A stretch of DNA of 38,988 bases from Zygnema cylindricum (lineage: Eukaryota; Streptophyta; Zygnematophyceae; Zygnematales; Zygnemataceae), in NCBI GenBank assembly GCA_037447655.1, contig JBBHKE010000955.1:188001-226988 (forward strand), written 5' to 3'. The notes beneath the pieces are model-generated. The model had not been told where the DNA came from. It made no database searches and was given only the letters and a program-made list of their open reading frames with translations. Positions 1 through 10,027 of the stretch are shown piece by piece (position 1 is the first letter of the stretch; each line of letters begins with the position of its first letter). A program made the translations under genes and the position numbers.

Positions 1-169
1 ACTTGCGCACTATTTGTTTCGCCTTCGAAACAAAATGCGCGGTATCCGTTTCGGATGTTCCGTACGCCGTACATTACAAACTGTATCTATGTCTAAACAT
101 CCCTTTGAATGAAATAGCCTACGTCTTAACATTTAAATAACTACCAAACCCTATATCATATATCTCTGG

Positions 170-445
170 TTTAGACTAGTTGGCTAAGGCTACCGGCTAC
201 CTTGACGGACGGCAGGTACCAGGTTAAAATCCTGCGTCCGCCAAGTCCATTTTGGTAAAATCTACCAACCTAATATCTGTCCCCGTCGGGATAGCATAGG
301 CGGCCGAGGCTCTATCTCCCTCTCCAGCTTTCAGTGATTGCGACAAGTGTGGGAGCTGGAGAGAGGAGTTAGAGGCAGACTGCCTCTGCTTCTTTTCTGC
401 ATTTTCCAAAACCTAGAAAATACTAAAATAACCTTTTATTTTTAC
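170..445 (+). ncRNA. tRNA-like head with two hairpins (SINE-like candidate)
   Basis: An A-box-like TGGCTAAGGCT lies at 181-191 and a degenerate B-box GGTTAAAATCC at 222-232, the normal spacing for a Pol III internal promoter. Around the B-box, 206-216 pairs with 231-240 (one bulged G), and CCA follows soon after, as in the T-arm end of a Leu/Ser-type tRNA. Two more hairpins follow: 316-329 with 354-368 (about 14 bp), and 372-378 with 380-386 (7 bp, 1-nt loop). I see no complete cloverleaf and no 5' acceptor strand, so this is not a working tRNA. A tRNA-derived SINE relic or a structured RNA are the options. Confidence 0.35.
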
Positions 446-733
446 AGCTATTACGACAACAACCCTAAAAATGTTGAGATTGTACATTAGCATGACGCTA
501 CTAAGATATTTTAATCGGCGTCTATCCGTTCACATACTTAGTAACGATTTTGTCCTTTTCGAAATGATAATTATTCCCGGGCGGCTTAACAAGATCCTAC
601 GTGGTACCTTTCACAATGTAACAAGTCAGCAATTTTAGCGTCATTGGCACGACCTGATGGAAGGGTGTTACAAATTTTACTACCGGTAAACGTGATCGTA
701 CAATTATTGGGAACGCCTGATGGAAGGTTACCC
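446..733 (+). mobile_element. Truncated P1-type TIR element (3' part)
   Basis: This segment matches the right half of the complete element at 26685-27479 in the same orientation and keeps its right terminal repeat, ending GGTTACCC at 733 followed by TAA. The left half and left TIR are missing. Inferred to be a decayed non-autonomous DNA transposon. Confidence 0.75.
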
Positions 734-1377
734 TAAGTAATTATATGATCTACATAATTTGTATATTTTTGTCGGTTAGATTTTGCGGCGTCTACCTTTA
801 TGTCACGGAACGAAAATCACGTCGTACGTGGCGTATCAGACAATTTGTTTTTTTCGCTAAAATAACATATTATAGTAAAATATATAATGTTAGATTTTAA
901 AAATACTATATATCGTGATATATATCGCGATGGTTTATGTTGGTCTCGGTACGATATGTCGAGGAGTTTGCTCGATCGATATTAAATATATTGAATATCA
1001 AAAGTATCGCGATATGAATTTACCCGATACCTAACACTAATTCCTAGAATATAGCCGGAATGGTATGTGTTCACATAGTCGACGTTTAATCGACGTTTAA
1101 TCAAATTTTTGGCAACGTTTGAACATGTGAGAACATGTTCACGCTATTTTCCCTCGTTTTTATTTTTAGTACGAAGCAAATCTGAGTGCGCTTAAAATAT
1201 GAGTGCGCTTTAAAATGTCGACGTCACTCACTTTCCCGTGTCGACGCCGTTATGTGACAGTTTTATTTATTTTTGTACCAAAACAAGCAGTTATCTTACA
1301 GACTGGCACATACCGTACCGTGCACTATTTAGTTACCTCCTGAATTAATGTAATTCACAATAATAAAATCGTACCTC
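734..1377. other. AT-rich intergenic DNA with an E2-like remnant
   Basis: No gene is visible. The part at about 1160-1375 resembles 12150-12340, the interior of the TA-flanked element E2, including the shared stretch GACTGGCACAT and the following CCTCCTRAATTA block. The rest is AT-rich with short GTAC- and TATATCG-type palindromes. Confidence 0.5.
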
Positions 1378-2838
1378 CCCACCTTTCCCCCTTTGCCCCG
1401 TCTCCCTCCACCAATACATACCTCCACTCCCTCATCCCCTCCCTCCATTCCCCCCTTCCTAACCACTCTCGCCCTCCCTTCCCCTTTTACCTCTACCTCC
1501 CCCTTTGCCCCCTCATTCCATTCTACCCTCATCCCTCTCGGCTCCCCCCAACCCCACTCTCTCTCTCTCCTTACCTTTCCCTCCCTCACTGTTTTAATAC
1601 CTTTCTCCCTCCCTCCCACTCTCTATAGCATTTCCTCCATTCCTCTCCTCTCTCCCTCCCTTTCTCCCTACCAATCACTCTCCCTCTCCCCCTAACTCAA
1701 TCCCCCAACTCCCCCTCCCCCCTCTCTCTATTGGTCATGTATAATAATTTATTAGTGGTAAAAAAAGTCGAGCAGTCAAAAGGTTTTTTATCATCACAAA
1801 ATTTTCCATATGTAGTCACTGTTAGCAAGTGAGATTGTTGCTTTTCTATTGGTTGGCTAATTAAAAGAATTTACAGTGGATGAGTAAGTTAGAAAAAATT
1901 GGCATCTTGAGAAATGGTTAACACTGGTAGGGCAGGGCAATGAACAGTAGTGTTAACCACACAAAGAGTGGTAAACTATGTGCAATCCTTTGCAGGGTTT
2001 CTCCTTATAAACCATGCTATTCCAACATTGTTATTTTCACAATCATCAAAAATGTCATCTTAACCTCTACAAAGTATAGGTACACGGCCTTCAATTTTTA
2101 GCGTGGGTCAACAGAACTTGCGGTCAACAGACGAAATTAATAGTACAATTGGGTTTAGTTTAATGCACAATGTTGCTTTACATTTTTATATCTTTACATT
2201 TTTAGCATTTTAAGAAGTCATCCCTTCCTGAAATGGGATGTTCACCATATTGTCCACAGTATGTACGATTCTCAACTACATAATAGCTTTGAAGGTAAAC
2301 GAGTGACATTTGTGTACATTTACTCAATGTGACTTACTAAGAAGTAAATGGTTTACATGAAACGTGCAGTTCCACATTTTTTCTCCCATTGTAGTTCTTG
2401 TTGTCCTGATCATCTCATGTGCATGTTTCAACAACTGAATCAACGAGGTTAACTATAATTAGAGTTAATTTCGGTACACTGTATCGTTACAGGTGTTAGT
2501 AACGCTGATTGTTGCCCATTTATCTTGGCCCCTGAACATGATATAGTGGTGGTGTTGCGTATCGAACTGAATTCCACTCGATTTTACGGAGTTTGATATT
2601 TGTATAAAACTCGATAATCGGTAGGTAACTATGTAGCGTGTTTTTGTATCACGATATTGCGTGTTTTCTGTTTCAATATTTTAATTATTTTGAACGCTTA
2701 AAAATTACGAAAACTTTGACGCTTGTCCTGCATTCAATCTCGTTTCTAATCTCTTCGTTTTTTCTTGGGGGTGTTGTGTTGGGGGTCTTTCAAGGTTTTC
2801 TAGGAATTTTTGGCATCTTTGGCATTTTTGGGTGATTT
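1378..2838 (+). repeat. Dispersed repeat R, copy 1
   Basis: It begins with a roughly 350-bp tract made almost only of C and T (1373-1733), then unique-looking AT-rich DNA that aligns by eye in the same order with 10028-11262. Shared landmarks are TTATTAGTGGTAAAAA, ATTGGTTGGCT, AACATTGTTATTTT, TTTAGCRTGG, TTGAAGGTAAAYGAGTGA and GGGTCTTTCAAGGTTTTCTA. No coding frame is conserved and no terminal repeat was found, so the class is unknown. The C/T tract gives apparent open frames that are low complexity only. Confidence 0.65.
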
Positions 2839-3960
2839 AGGCTTTACAAAGGTATTGATGTATTCTTGGGTTTCGTTTGTGGTTTTCGCTTTCCTCCTCA
2901 AATATTTAACATTTGTATTCTTTTTTTTGCGTGAATCGGGACATTAAGAAAATCATTTGCAATATCATACGTTGTAAAATCTTTACGACTGAACTTTATT
3001 AACAAAATCCATTTGTCATATCAACGAACATCAAGACGTTTTTTCTCTGGGGTGTTGTGTTGGTTCAAACATGTTCAAAAAAGTTAAGCCTTTTGTTCTC
3101 TGCTTGAACTATTTCCATTCAATAACCAGAGAAGACAAAGAAGAATACAAAAATCAAAAAAGTAAAATAAAAAGTCAGTTTCGAAAAACAAACGAAGTGG
3201 AAACAACAAACGAGGAAAAAAAACCAGAACTTTGGAACAAGGAACCACAAAAAAAAGTTGTAAAAGACAAAAATTCAAAACACTGGTCACATGAAATAAA
3301 GATTGTCAGAGCAGAATTAAATACTTCCACAGGATTTACCTACTAAACCGGATTTTTTTCCAATGTACACCTGGTTGAGTCGAACAAGGAGAAATGTGGT
3401 TACGCACTTATTTTTTCTAACTATATCCAAGTTAATTACACTAACTTTATGCGCCAACAGCTGTTCTATATACTTCTACAGGTCCTTCAAACCTTTTTCT
3501 AATTAAATGTGACATCCAAACCAATGTATAAAAGGGGACGAAGTAAACGAGCCATTTAACCTAAAGACAAATAAGCATCAAAACAGTACCAGAAACAATG
3601 TACGAAATAGAACAAGATAGAACTGCCTACACACTTTCCTAGCCTCATCAGCCATAAAGTACGATCACACTAGTAAGAGTATTTGAGCAGGAATACTGGA
3701 AAAAGTGCGCACTAAATGGTAATTAGCAAAACCTGGTGAAGCCTGCAAAACCTTATATCACTGCAAAATTCAAAAAGCACCAAAAGCACTAATTTTTATT
3801 TAGAGCAGTGCCCACGAAATCAAAGGTAGTGCTAGCATTTTAGAACTACGGTTGCAGTCTTCCAGAAAGCAGGATTTTTTTGTCCAAGCTCCTCGTTAGG
3901 TCGCGAACTTCAAAAGTATAGTTGTTGTCAGAAAAAAATATGGAAGTTTTTAATCGTTCC
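2839..3960. other. Unassigned AT-rich DNA
   Basis: A lysine/glutamate-rich open frame of 91 codons on the plus strand (3071-3346) lies here, but it follows a decayed repeat and has purely A-rich codon composition. I do not call it a gene. No RNA gene or mobile-element end is recognisable. Confidence 0.4.
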
Positions 3961-4596
3961 TTACACAAGTTGAACTCTCTGAGTAATCATGTCGTCGAGT
4001 TTACTTTTGTACCAGATCTGTGCTGTCAGAGATGCGTTCTCTTCGTTATTTCTGCAATGTTCTAATTCCTTCTTCAAAGCATCTAGACTCCATATTCCAT
4101 CCATTCCGTCACACCGAATTTCCATACGTCCATCTTTTTGTCGTTTTGCCACCAAACCACTCCAATCAGGGTTTGGGAGAGATCTCGCCATCAAGTGAAT
4201 AAGTTCCGCAAAAGTAGTGTCGATGGAATGACAGTAGGGGACAAGTTTAGCTTCTATCATTTTAGCTATAAATTTTGTTTGGTTCAAACCTAAATTCTTT
4301 GGTAATCTTTTTCCTTCAAAAATAGGAAATTTTGCAGGAAAACTGTACGGATGGTTTATCCGAATTAGGCTGGTACACAATCTCTTCCGCTTATAAAGAG
4401 AAATATTATCTCCTTCCTTTACAAGTTGAAACACAGCTTCGTGTGATTCTCCAGAATGTCTATCCGAATACCTTACTATAATAAGCCCTTTGTAAAGCCC
4501 AGAAGCTTTCCTCACCACTTTTTTAATATCATTGTTTACAATTGTGATTAAATTAGCCACAGAGGAGACTGATTCTTCAATAACAAGTTCTTCCAT
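3961..4596 (-). CDS. Unrecognised protein, possibly missing its 5' part
   Basis: From the first in-frame ATG (4594-4596, with G at +4) the frame encodes 211 residues with non-repetitive, soluble-protein-like composition and no signal peptide or membrane helix. Visible features are an acidic start (MEELVIEES), a middle rich in K/R and aromatic residues, and WSGLVAKRQKDGRMEIRC near residues 155-175. The frame stays open upstream to 4797 with no ATG, and that extension is strongly basic (KKTLKPSRRTRLLESIEKRT), so translation may begin in another exon or the 5' end may be lost. A TATA box lies at 4845-4853. I do not recognise the family. An orphan gene, a captured transposon fragment or a pseudogene are all possible. 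Confidence 0.5.
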   Translation of the reverse strand: MEELVIEESVSSVANLITIVNNDIKKVVRKASGLYKGLIIVRYSDRHSGESHEAVFQLVKEGDNISLYKRKRLCTSLIRINHPYSFPAKFPIFEGKRLPKNLGLNQTKFIAKMIEAKLVPYCHSIDTTFAELIHLMARSLPNPDWSGLVAKRQKDGRMEIRCDGMDGIWSLDALKKELEHCRNNEENASLTAQIWYKSKLDDMITQRVQLV

Positions 4597-4844
4597 AGCT
4601 AAAAAATCTGAAAATATATGGTTCAGAGTTCTGGGAGCTTCAACCAACCAGCCAAAAGCGTCAGTGTGACAATGTAGGACAAATAAGCTATCCCTAATAT
4701 TCCGTTTTTTGGTTCTTTTCTCAATACTCTCCAGCAGCCTTGTCCGTCTTGAAGGTTTTAGGGTTTTTTTTAAGTCCTGGTATGCTCGTTTGTGGATTTA
4801 AGTTGCTAAAGTTTGGAACTGGCTGACATGACCGTATCAAAGTC

Positions 4845-4853
4845 CTTTATATA
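4845..4853 (-). promoter_or_regulatory. TATA box upstream of the orphan frame
   Basis: Read on the minus strand the sequence is TATATAAAG, a good plant TATA box. It lies about 50 bp before the open frame at 3961-4797. A start site near 4820 would give a short leader containing a seven-codon upstream ORF that begins ATGTCAGCC. Functional use is inferred. Confidence 0.45.
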
Positions 4854-4964
4854 GCATAAGGGAAAGTCAAGGTCATAAAATATGGCGAAAAGGAGTACCG
4901 CGTTTTTCGTCAGGAGTTTGTAGCGGGGTCCCTTGTTTCAATGCTTTTCAAATTTGCTTCGTAA

Positions 4965-5693
4965 GGTCTTTGTTCCATTTAGCGGTCTCAGTAAACGTAC
5001 GGATACGCTAACTCAATGCTTTTGGTTGTATTGTGTCAGGTCAGTAAACCACTTTTTATTTGCGTGGCTCATTTTGGTTGGTACCACGTAGGAAACCATT
5101 TAGATTCTTCAAATCTACAAAAAATCTTTGACACCAAAGAGTGAACGAATATCTGTACTACCGGAAGAGATTCGTACCGGAGGTAAAAAGAGACTCGTAC
5201 GAGGTATTGAAATATTGAATAAATACATGGACGAAACTTAAGATTTGTAAAAGCGTACGAAAATGTCAGAATGGTGGTTACTGGGGACAAAAGAGCGTCA
5301 ACAAAGATCCTTCGTCAAAGATTTTATAGCGGCAATCGGTGGATTGGCGTAAGGCACATGGCCTATACGACGTGGAGGCACCTGATGGCGCAATCATCGG
5401 AGATCTTTCTGCTATTTTCCACGCGAGACAATAATTTTCGTTCAGTCTCTTAAAAAATTGTCATCCTTGTCACCTGTCACTTGTCAGTCGTCGAAAACTA
5501 AAAGGTTTGACCGGCGTATCTGACTCTGTGAAGCACAACATCCGACGGTCAAGAACTACGCCCATAACCCTGGAGAATCAAATCAGTCCTTCAGTAAAAA
5601 TACTTCTGTGACAAAAAAAAAATGGTACGGCGCTGTACTAAACAGAAAATGCTTAGTAAACAACCTCGTATTTTCGGTAATGTAACTTCACCC
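4965..5693 (+). mobile_element. P2-type TIR element, copy a
   Basis: This aligns in the same orientation along most of its length with 25987-26681. Left end: TAA then GGTCTTTGTTCCATTTAGCGG-type sequence. Right end: GGTAATGTAACTTCACCC then TTAA. The degenerate TIRs centre on GTTCCATTAG, and the flanking TAA suggests a PIF/Harbinger-like 3-bp target duplication. No transposase is encoded, so it is a MITE-like non-autonomous element and is somewhat decayed. Confidence 0.65.
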
Positions 5694-5811
5694 TTAAGCT
5701 TCAAAGATTAAGGGAGTGTTCCCATGTAACCAAAACTTTGAAACGTTACTTTGGATTTTAGCGCAGATTTTACGGTGTACTTTTCAAAGTGTTCATTACT
5801 TGCGCCTTCAC

Positions 5812-6062
5812 TACTTCAAATATGTGACAGTTGTAGACGTCTACAAAACATGCGACAGCCTACGATAGTACGAAACGAAATGTAGACGACTACTAAACTT
5901 CCTAAAATTAGTGACGTCTACAAAAGCGGCGACGGTTGTAGACGTCGAGTTTTTTGTGACATTGTAGATGTTTAGGGTTTTGTGACATTGCGAAGTCATG
6001 CTACCTTGCGAAGTCATGCTACCTTGTGACGTCATCAACACGTAAACTTTCCGCCATGGCTT
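5812..6062 (+). repeat. 251-bp direct repeat, left copy
   Basis: It is identical to 6375-6625 except for one base (GACGACTAC here, GACGAATAC there). The upstream junction continues into normal P4 sequence, while the downstream side runs into the 312-bp insert. Confidence 0.9.
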
Positions 6063-6245
6063 AAAATTGTACTTCTATAAGTAAAAAAGTACAAATAATG
6101 ATTTAAAACAGGCCATTATCATGTAAATGCGTTTTTACAAACCGCGTAGTGCAAACGTCATAGTGACGATAAACTGTACGTTTTTTCAGATTCTTAACGA
6201 ATACCTTATTTAAAGTAGAGGATATTAGCTTGCCAAATTAGAGTA

Positions 6246-6374
6246 CACCGCATAAATTAGAGTAAATTCCTTTTTGAAACAGTTCTATCACATAAATTAA
6301 AGTAAATTACTCTAATTATTTTTTTCTCTTTTTTTACTCTAATTTTTTCATTACTCTAATTACGATGCGCGGTG
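6246..6374. mobile_element. Nested 129-bp MITE (E3, TA target)
   Basis: The left end CACCGCATAAATTAGAGTAA and the reverse complement of the right end, CACCGCGCATCGTAATTAGA, form terminal inverted repeats flanked by TA on both sides (6244-6245 and 6375-6376). The ends match the E family at 27842 and 11992. Superfamily (Tc1/mariner-like) is inferred from the TA duplication only. Confidence 0.6.
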
Positions 6375-6625
6375 TACTTCAAATATGTGACAGTTGTAGA
6401 CGTCTACAAAACATGCGACAGCCTACGATAGTACGAAACGAAATGTAGACGAATACTAAACTTCCTAAAATTAGTGACGTCTACAAAAGCGGCGACGGTT
6501 GTAGACGTCGAGTTTTTTGTGACATTGTAGATGTTTAGGGTTTTGTGACATTGCGAAGTCATGCTACCTTGCGAAGTCATGCTACCTTGTGACGTCATCA
6601 ACACGTAAACTTTCCGCCATGGCTT
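6375..6625 (+). repeat. 251-bp direct repeat, right copy
   Basis: Second copy, offset 563 bp from the first. Its downstream side continues into normal P4 sequence (CCATGGCTTTCCGA). It begins exactly at the TA that closes the nested MITE at 6246-6374. Confidence 0.9.
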
Positions 6626-7238
6626 TCCGATTTCTTTTTCTTACCACTTATCATTCGATATGCCATCAAAATGAGACCAAAAATATTAAAAAAAATGGCA
6701 AAAAAATATAACTTCCATTTGATACTATTATTGTTGCATTTCATTTAGAGATGAGAGAAAGAGGAGCGGTCGAATGAAAAAGATGGGGAGAGACGAGGAC
6801 GTTGTAAATTTTTGCAAAGGACCCATGAATGAAAGTGGAGGTCCGAGACCCCAGCGAATTTTTTTCCGTACATGCTTGTCATTTTTGTACGTACATGCGC
6901 GTGATGAGCATGGAAACAAATAGCGTGTACTTTCCCTCGTTCAAAAATATTCGAAGACGTTTCACGCGTGTAATACCTGCTTTCTATTCGTCGATAGGGT
7001 GTTATTTTGGTTAAAATCAGATCGGGATTTGATTCCATTACAAGTGTGAAGATGAGCTGGAAGTGGGTCGCGATGATAATAACGCCAAATTGCCGTACCT
7101 TCCAAGTTCCAAGATGACGCAAAATGTACTTGTGTTTTTGCCCATTTTTCGAACGGCGTAATATTTCCTCGTTGGAAGTCCCATTTTCTGCGAAAACTAC
7201 GGAAAAAACCCCTTTCTTGAACACATGGGAACACGCCC

Positions 7239-8142
7239 TATACGATTCGACGTAAAATCCTAAGGTTTGTAGATCTAGCGACAAAAGTTCAATCTAATGA
7301 AAGTTACCAGATTGAGTGGATCATTGGACTTCCACGTCACCTGAACCATTGTTAATCGTGCGGCTCAGGAAAATTTAGTGTGCAGCATAGAGTTTAACTT
7401 ATTTTTTCTTTTGGCTCCTTTTTTTTTCTCTCCTTTTCTTTTTTGGGGATTGCAGCGGCCTCTTGTGATACGTCAACTTCCTGCAGCGTCAACGACAATG
7501 TGACGACGTAATATCATCATTGTACGGCTAATATTTCTGGATAAAGAGTGTCTTATATATTTTTCACTTTGATTTGTCGTATTGAGCCAGTTGCAGCACT
7601 GCTCCATCTTTATTTATGTTAATGTTATAAAGTCTATTTTGTGTATGAGTAACAAAATTATATAACACATTAATATTAATTCTTTGCAATCAACGCGATA
7701 TCGTGTCAACTTGGTTGCGTGTACGCTAAGCTGGCATCATAAACGTCGTGTATAAATGTCATACTGTTTTTGACGTACTTGTGGGTATGAAAATCGTACC
7801 ACATACGAATTTGAGCAAAATTTAGAAAAATGATAAGCGCATTCGTCATTTTGGTTGGGCGTAAAAGGTTTCGTCTTTCGTAGCAAATATGTACGAAATT
7901 GTGTACAAAATTTGTACAACCGCTTGTCGTTTTCTTGGCGAAATCGTTGACACCCGCTGCCAAGTCCAATACGACTCACGCGCAACGTGACAGTGACGCC
8001 TCATTGTTGACGCAGTTTAAGACGAAGGCTAGACGAGTGAAGGACTTGTACAAAGGACGTCAAGTAAACGGACGGAGGGGACCGACACATAATTGACCGG
8101 TAAGTAAGACGTCAAGGAAAGGACAGAGGGGACCAACGCAAA
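7239..8142. other. Unassigned DNA with a short tandem repeat
   Basis: No convincing gene is visible. Near the right edge an imperfect direct repeat of about 35 bp occurs twice with a 51-bp offset (8056-8090 and 8107-8140), sharing GACGTCAAG and GAGGGGACC. Overlapping open frames at 7706-7985 are short and present in several frames at once, so they are taken as chance. Confidence 0.4.
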
Positions 8143-9087
8143 GGGGATGTCCCCATGTATTAAATTATCGACTTTTTTCTGTCGTTTTCCCCCAAAATTC
8201 AACCCCGAACGATAAAAACTTTAGCCGTACGAAGTAAATAATTTCACCACAGTACAGGGAACGTCAATTCAATACTTTGAATGTACTACATGTTTGGCGT
8301 TTTGTGAACTCATTTTGGCGTTTTCCTCTTTTCGACCCACGGGCAAGAGAATCTAGCTCATCAATTTTTTTTATCAAAAATCACCCTGGTGAGGTGATTT
8401 TAGTTAAGTATCATCAAACAGCGAATGACAAACGATCCACGCACGCGCCACACGAGTGGAAAAATTTTAGGATGAGGGAGAGTGCTCGATGCTTTTCTCA
8501 CTGCTCGCACGCCCATGTACGGGAAAAAATTGCAAGAGTCTCGAACCTCCACTTTCATTCATGGTTCCTTTGCAAAATTTTACACCATCATCGCTTTTCC
8601 CCCCTCCCTCTCACACTATCACTTCTATCTCACATTTTTTAGAATAAGACACAACAATATTGTTATAAAATGAAAGATCTTTGAAAAATAATTATTTTGA
8701 CAATTTTTAGGTATATTTTTATTGCAAGTTAAGTGAGAAAAGTCGAAAAACGAAATCGGAAAACCACGGTGGAAAGTTCTTGAATCAGTGACGTCGACGT
8801 TGTCACAAGTGAGCATGAGGTCATAATGTCACAAAACCCTAAACATTCTGCAATGTGACAAAAAAACTAGACGTCTACCATTGCCGCTATTTTTGTAGAC
8901 ATTACCAATCGTCAGAAGTTTTGTGGTCGTCTTCAATCATCACAAGTTGTACCCACGTCTACAACCGTCACATTCCAAAGTTTCGATTTCATTTTCGCAC
9001 ATTGGGACGCTCTTCAAAGTAGTACGGAGAATCTTCACTAAAGTCCAAAATACTTCTTCAAAGTTTCGATTACATGGGGGCACCCCC
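8143..9087 (-). mobile_element. P4-type TIR element, copy b
   Basis: Left end GGGGATGTCCCCATGTA and right end TACATGGGGGCACCCCC form the TIR, followed by TAA at 9088-9090. Internal sequence matches 9091-9998 in inverted orientation. The middle holds AAAATCACC and GGTGATTTT as a near-palindrome at 8377-8401, conserved across the family. Its right TAA is also the left TAA of the next element. No transposase is encoded. Confidence 0.75.
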
Positions 9088-9090
9088 TAA

Positions 9091-9998
9091 GGGTATGTGC
9101 CCATGTAACCAGTACTTTGAAGAAGTACTTTGGATTTTAATGAAGATTATCCGTACTACTTTTCATAGAGTTCCAATCTGCGATAATGAAATTTGAACTT
9201 TGAAAGTTGCTGGTTGTAGACGTGGGTACAACTTGTGACGGTTGAAGGCAACTACGAAACTTGTGACAATTGGTGGCGTCTACAAAAAAAACGACGGTTG
9301 TAGACGTCTAGTTTTTTGTGACATTGTAGATGTCGAGGGGTTTTTGCATTGTGATGTGTCGACGTCACTAATTCACGACCTTTCCGCCATGGCTTTCCGA
9401 AATCGTCTTTTCAACTTTTCTCACTCAAAAATGCCAAAGGTAGTCAAAAGAATTATTTTTCAAAGCTCTTTCATTTCGTACCACTATTTTCACGATTCAT
9501 CCAAAAATTGCGAAATATAACCGGTAGTAAGCGAGGGAGAAAGAGAGGCGACGATGGCGTAAACTTGTGGAAAAGACCCATGAAAAGAAGTGGAGGTCCG
9601 AGACCCCTGCAAATTTTTTTCCGTACATGCACGTGACGGCAGGGAAAAAAATAAAGATTACTATCCCTCATGCTAAACATTTTTAAATCGTGTGGCGCGT
9701 GTGTGGATTTTATTCTTTCGTTATTCGCGTTATACTTTACCTAAAATCACCACGGGAGGTGATTTTCGATAAAGTTTTTGATGAGTTAGATTTGCGTGCT
9801 TGTGCGTCGAAAAGAGGAAAACGCCAAAATGAGTACATAGGATGGCAAACATGGCATATAATCGAAGAATCGAGTTGATGTTCATTGTCTTGTGGTAGAT
9901 GCAATTTTTCGTACGGCAAAAGATTTTCTCGTTGGGGACTGAATTTTGTAGGAAAACTACAAAAAAAACTCGATACCTTAATACATGGGCATACCCCC
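9091..9998 (+). mobile_element. P4-type TIR element, copy c
   Basis: Flanked by TAA at 9088-9090 and 9999-10001. Left end GGGTATGTGCCCATGTAA matches the reverse complement of the right end, GGGGGTATGCCCATGTATTA. The central near-palindrome AAAATCACC/GGTGATTTT lies at 9743-9766. It is abutted head to head with copy b. It is non-coding, so it would depend on a transposase supplied elsewhere. Confidence 0.8.
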
Positions 9999-10027
9999 TA
10001 AATGACCTATAAAGTTACACACTTGTA

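Larger units (their letters stand above)
5712..7238 (+). mobile_element. P4-type TIR element, copy a, internally duplicated
   Basis: Left end GGGAGTGTTCCCATGT and the reverse complement of the right end, GGGCGTGTTCCCATGT, form a 16-bp TIR with one mismatch. TAA flanks the left side and TAT the right. The body aligns with 9091-9998 (same orientation) and with 8143-9087 and 17734-18696 (opposite orientation), sharing TTTCCGCCATGGCTTTCCGA and related blocks. It is longer than its relatives (1,527 bp versus 908-963) because it holds a 251-bp direct duplication separated by 312 bp. No transposase frame is present; the open frames inside overlap on both strands and are not conserved between copies. 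Confidence 0.75.

Noticed and set aside
1329-1695. Open frames of 96-100 codons on both strands
   Set aside because: They are translations of the pure C/T tract (proline/serine/leucine on one strand, glycine/arginine/glutamate on the other) with no protein character.
3071-3346. Plus-strand frame of 91 codons rich in lysine and glutamate
   Set aside because: Composition follows A-rich DNA, there is no promoter or homologous copy, and it lies just beyond the end of repeat R.
6745-7284. 179-codon minus-strand frame inside P4a
   Set aside because: The corresponding region in P4b, P4c and P4d does not keep the frame, and no transposase motif is present.
8277-8642. 121-codon plus-strand frame inside P4b
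   Set aside because: Overlapping frames exist on the same DNA and the family relatives break it.
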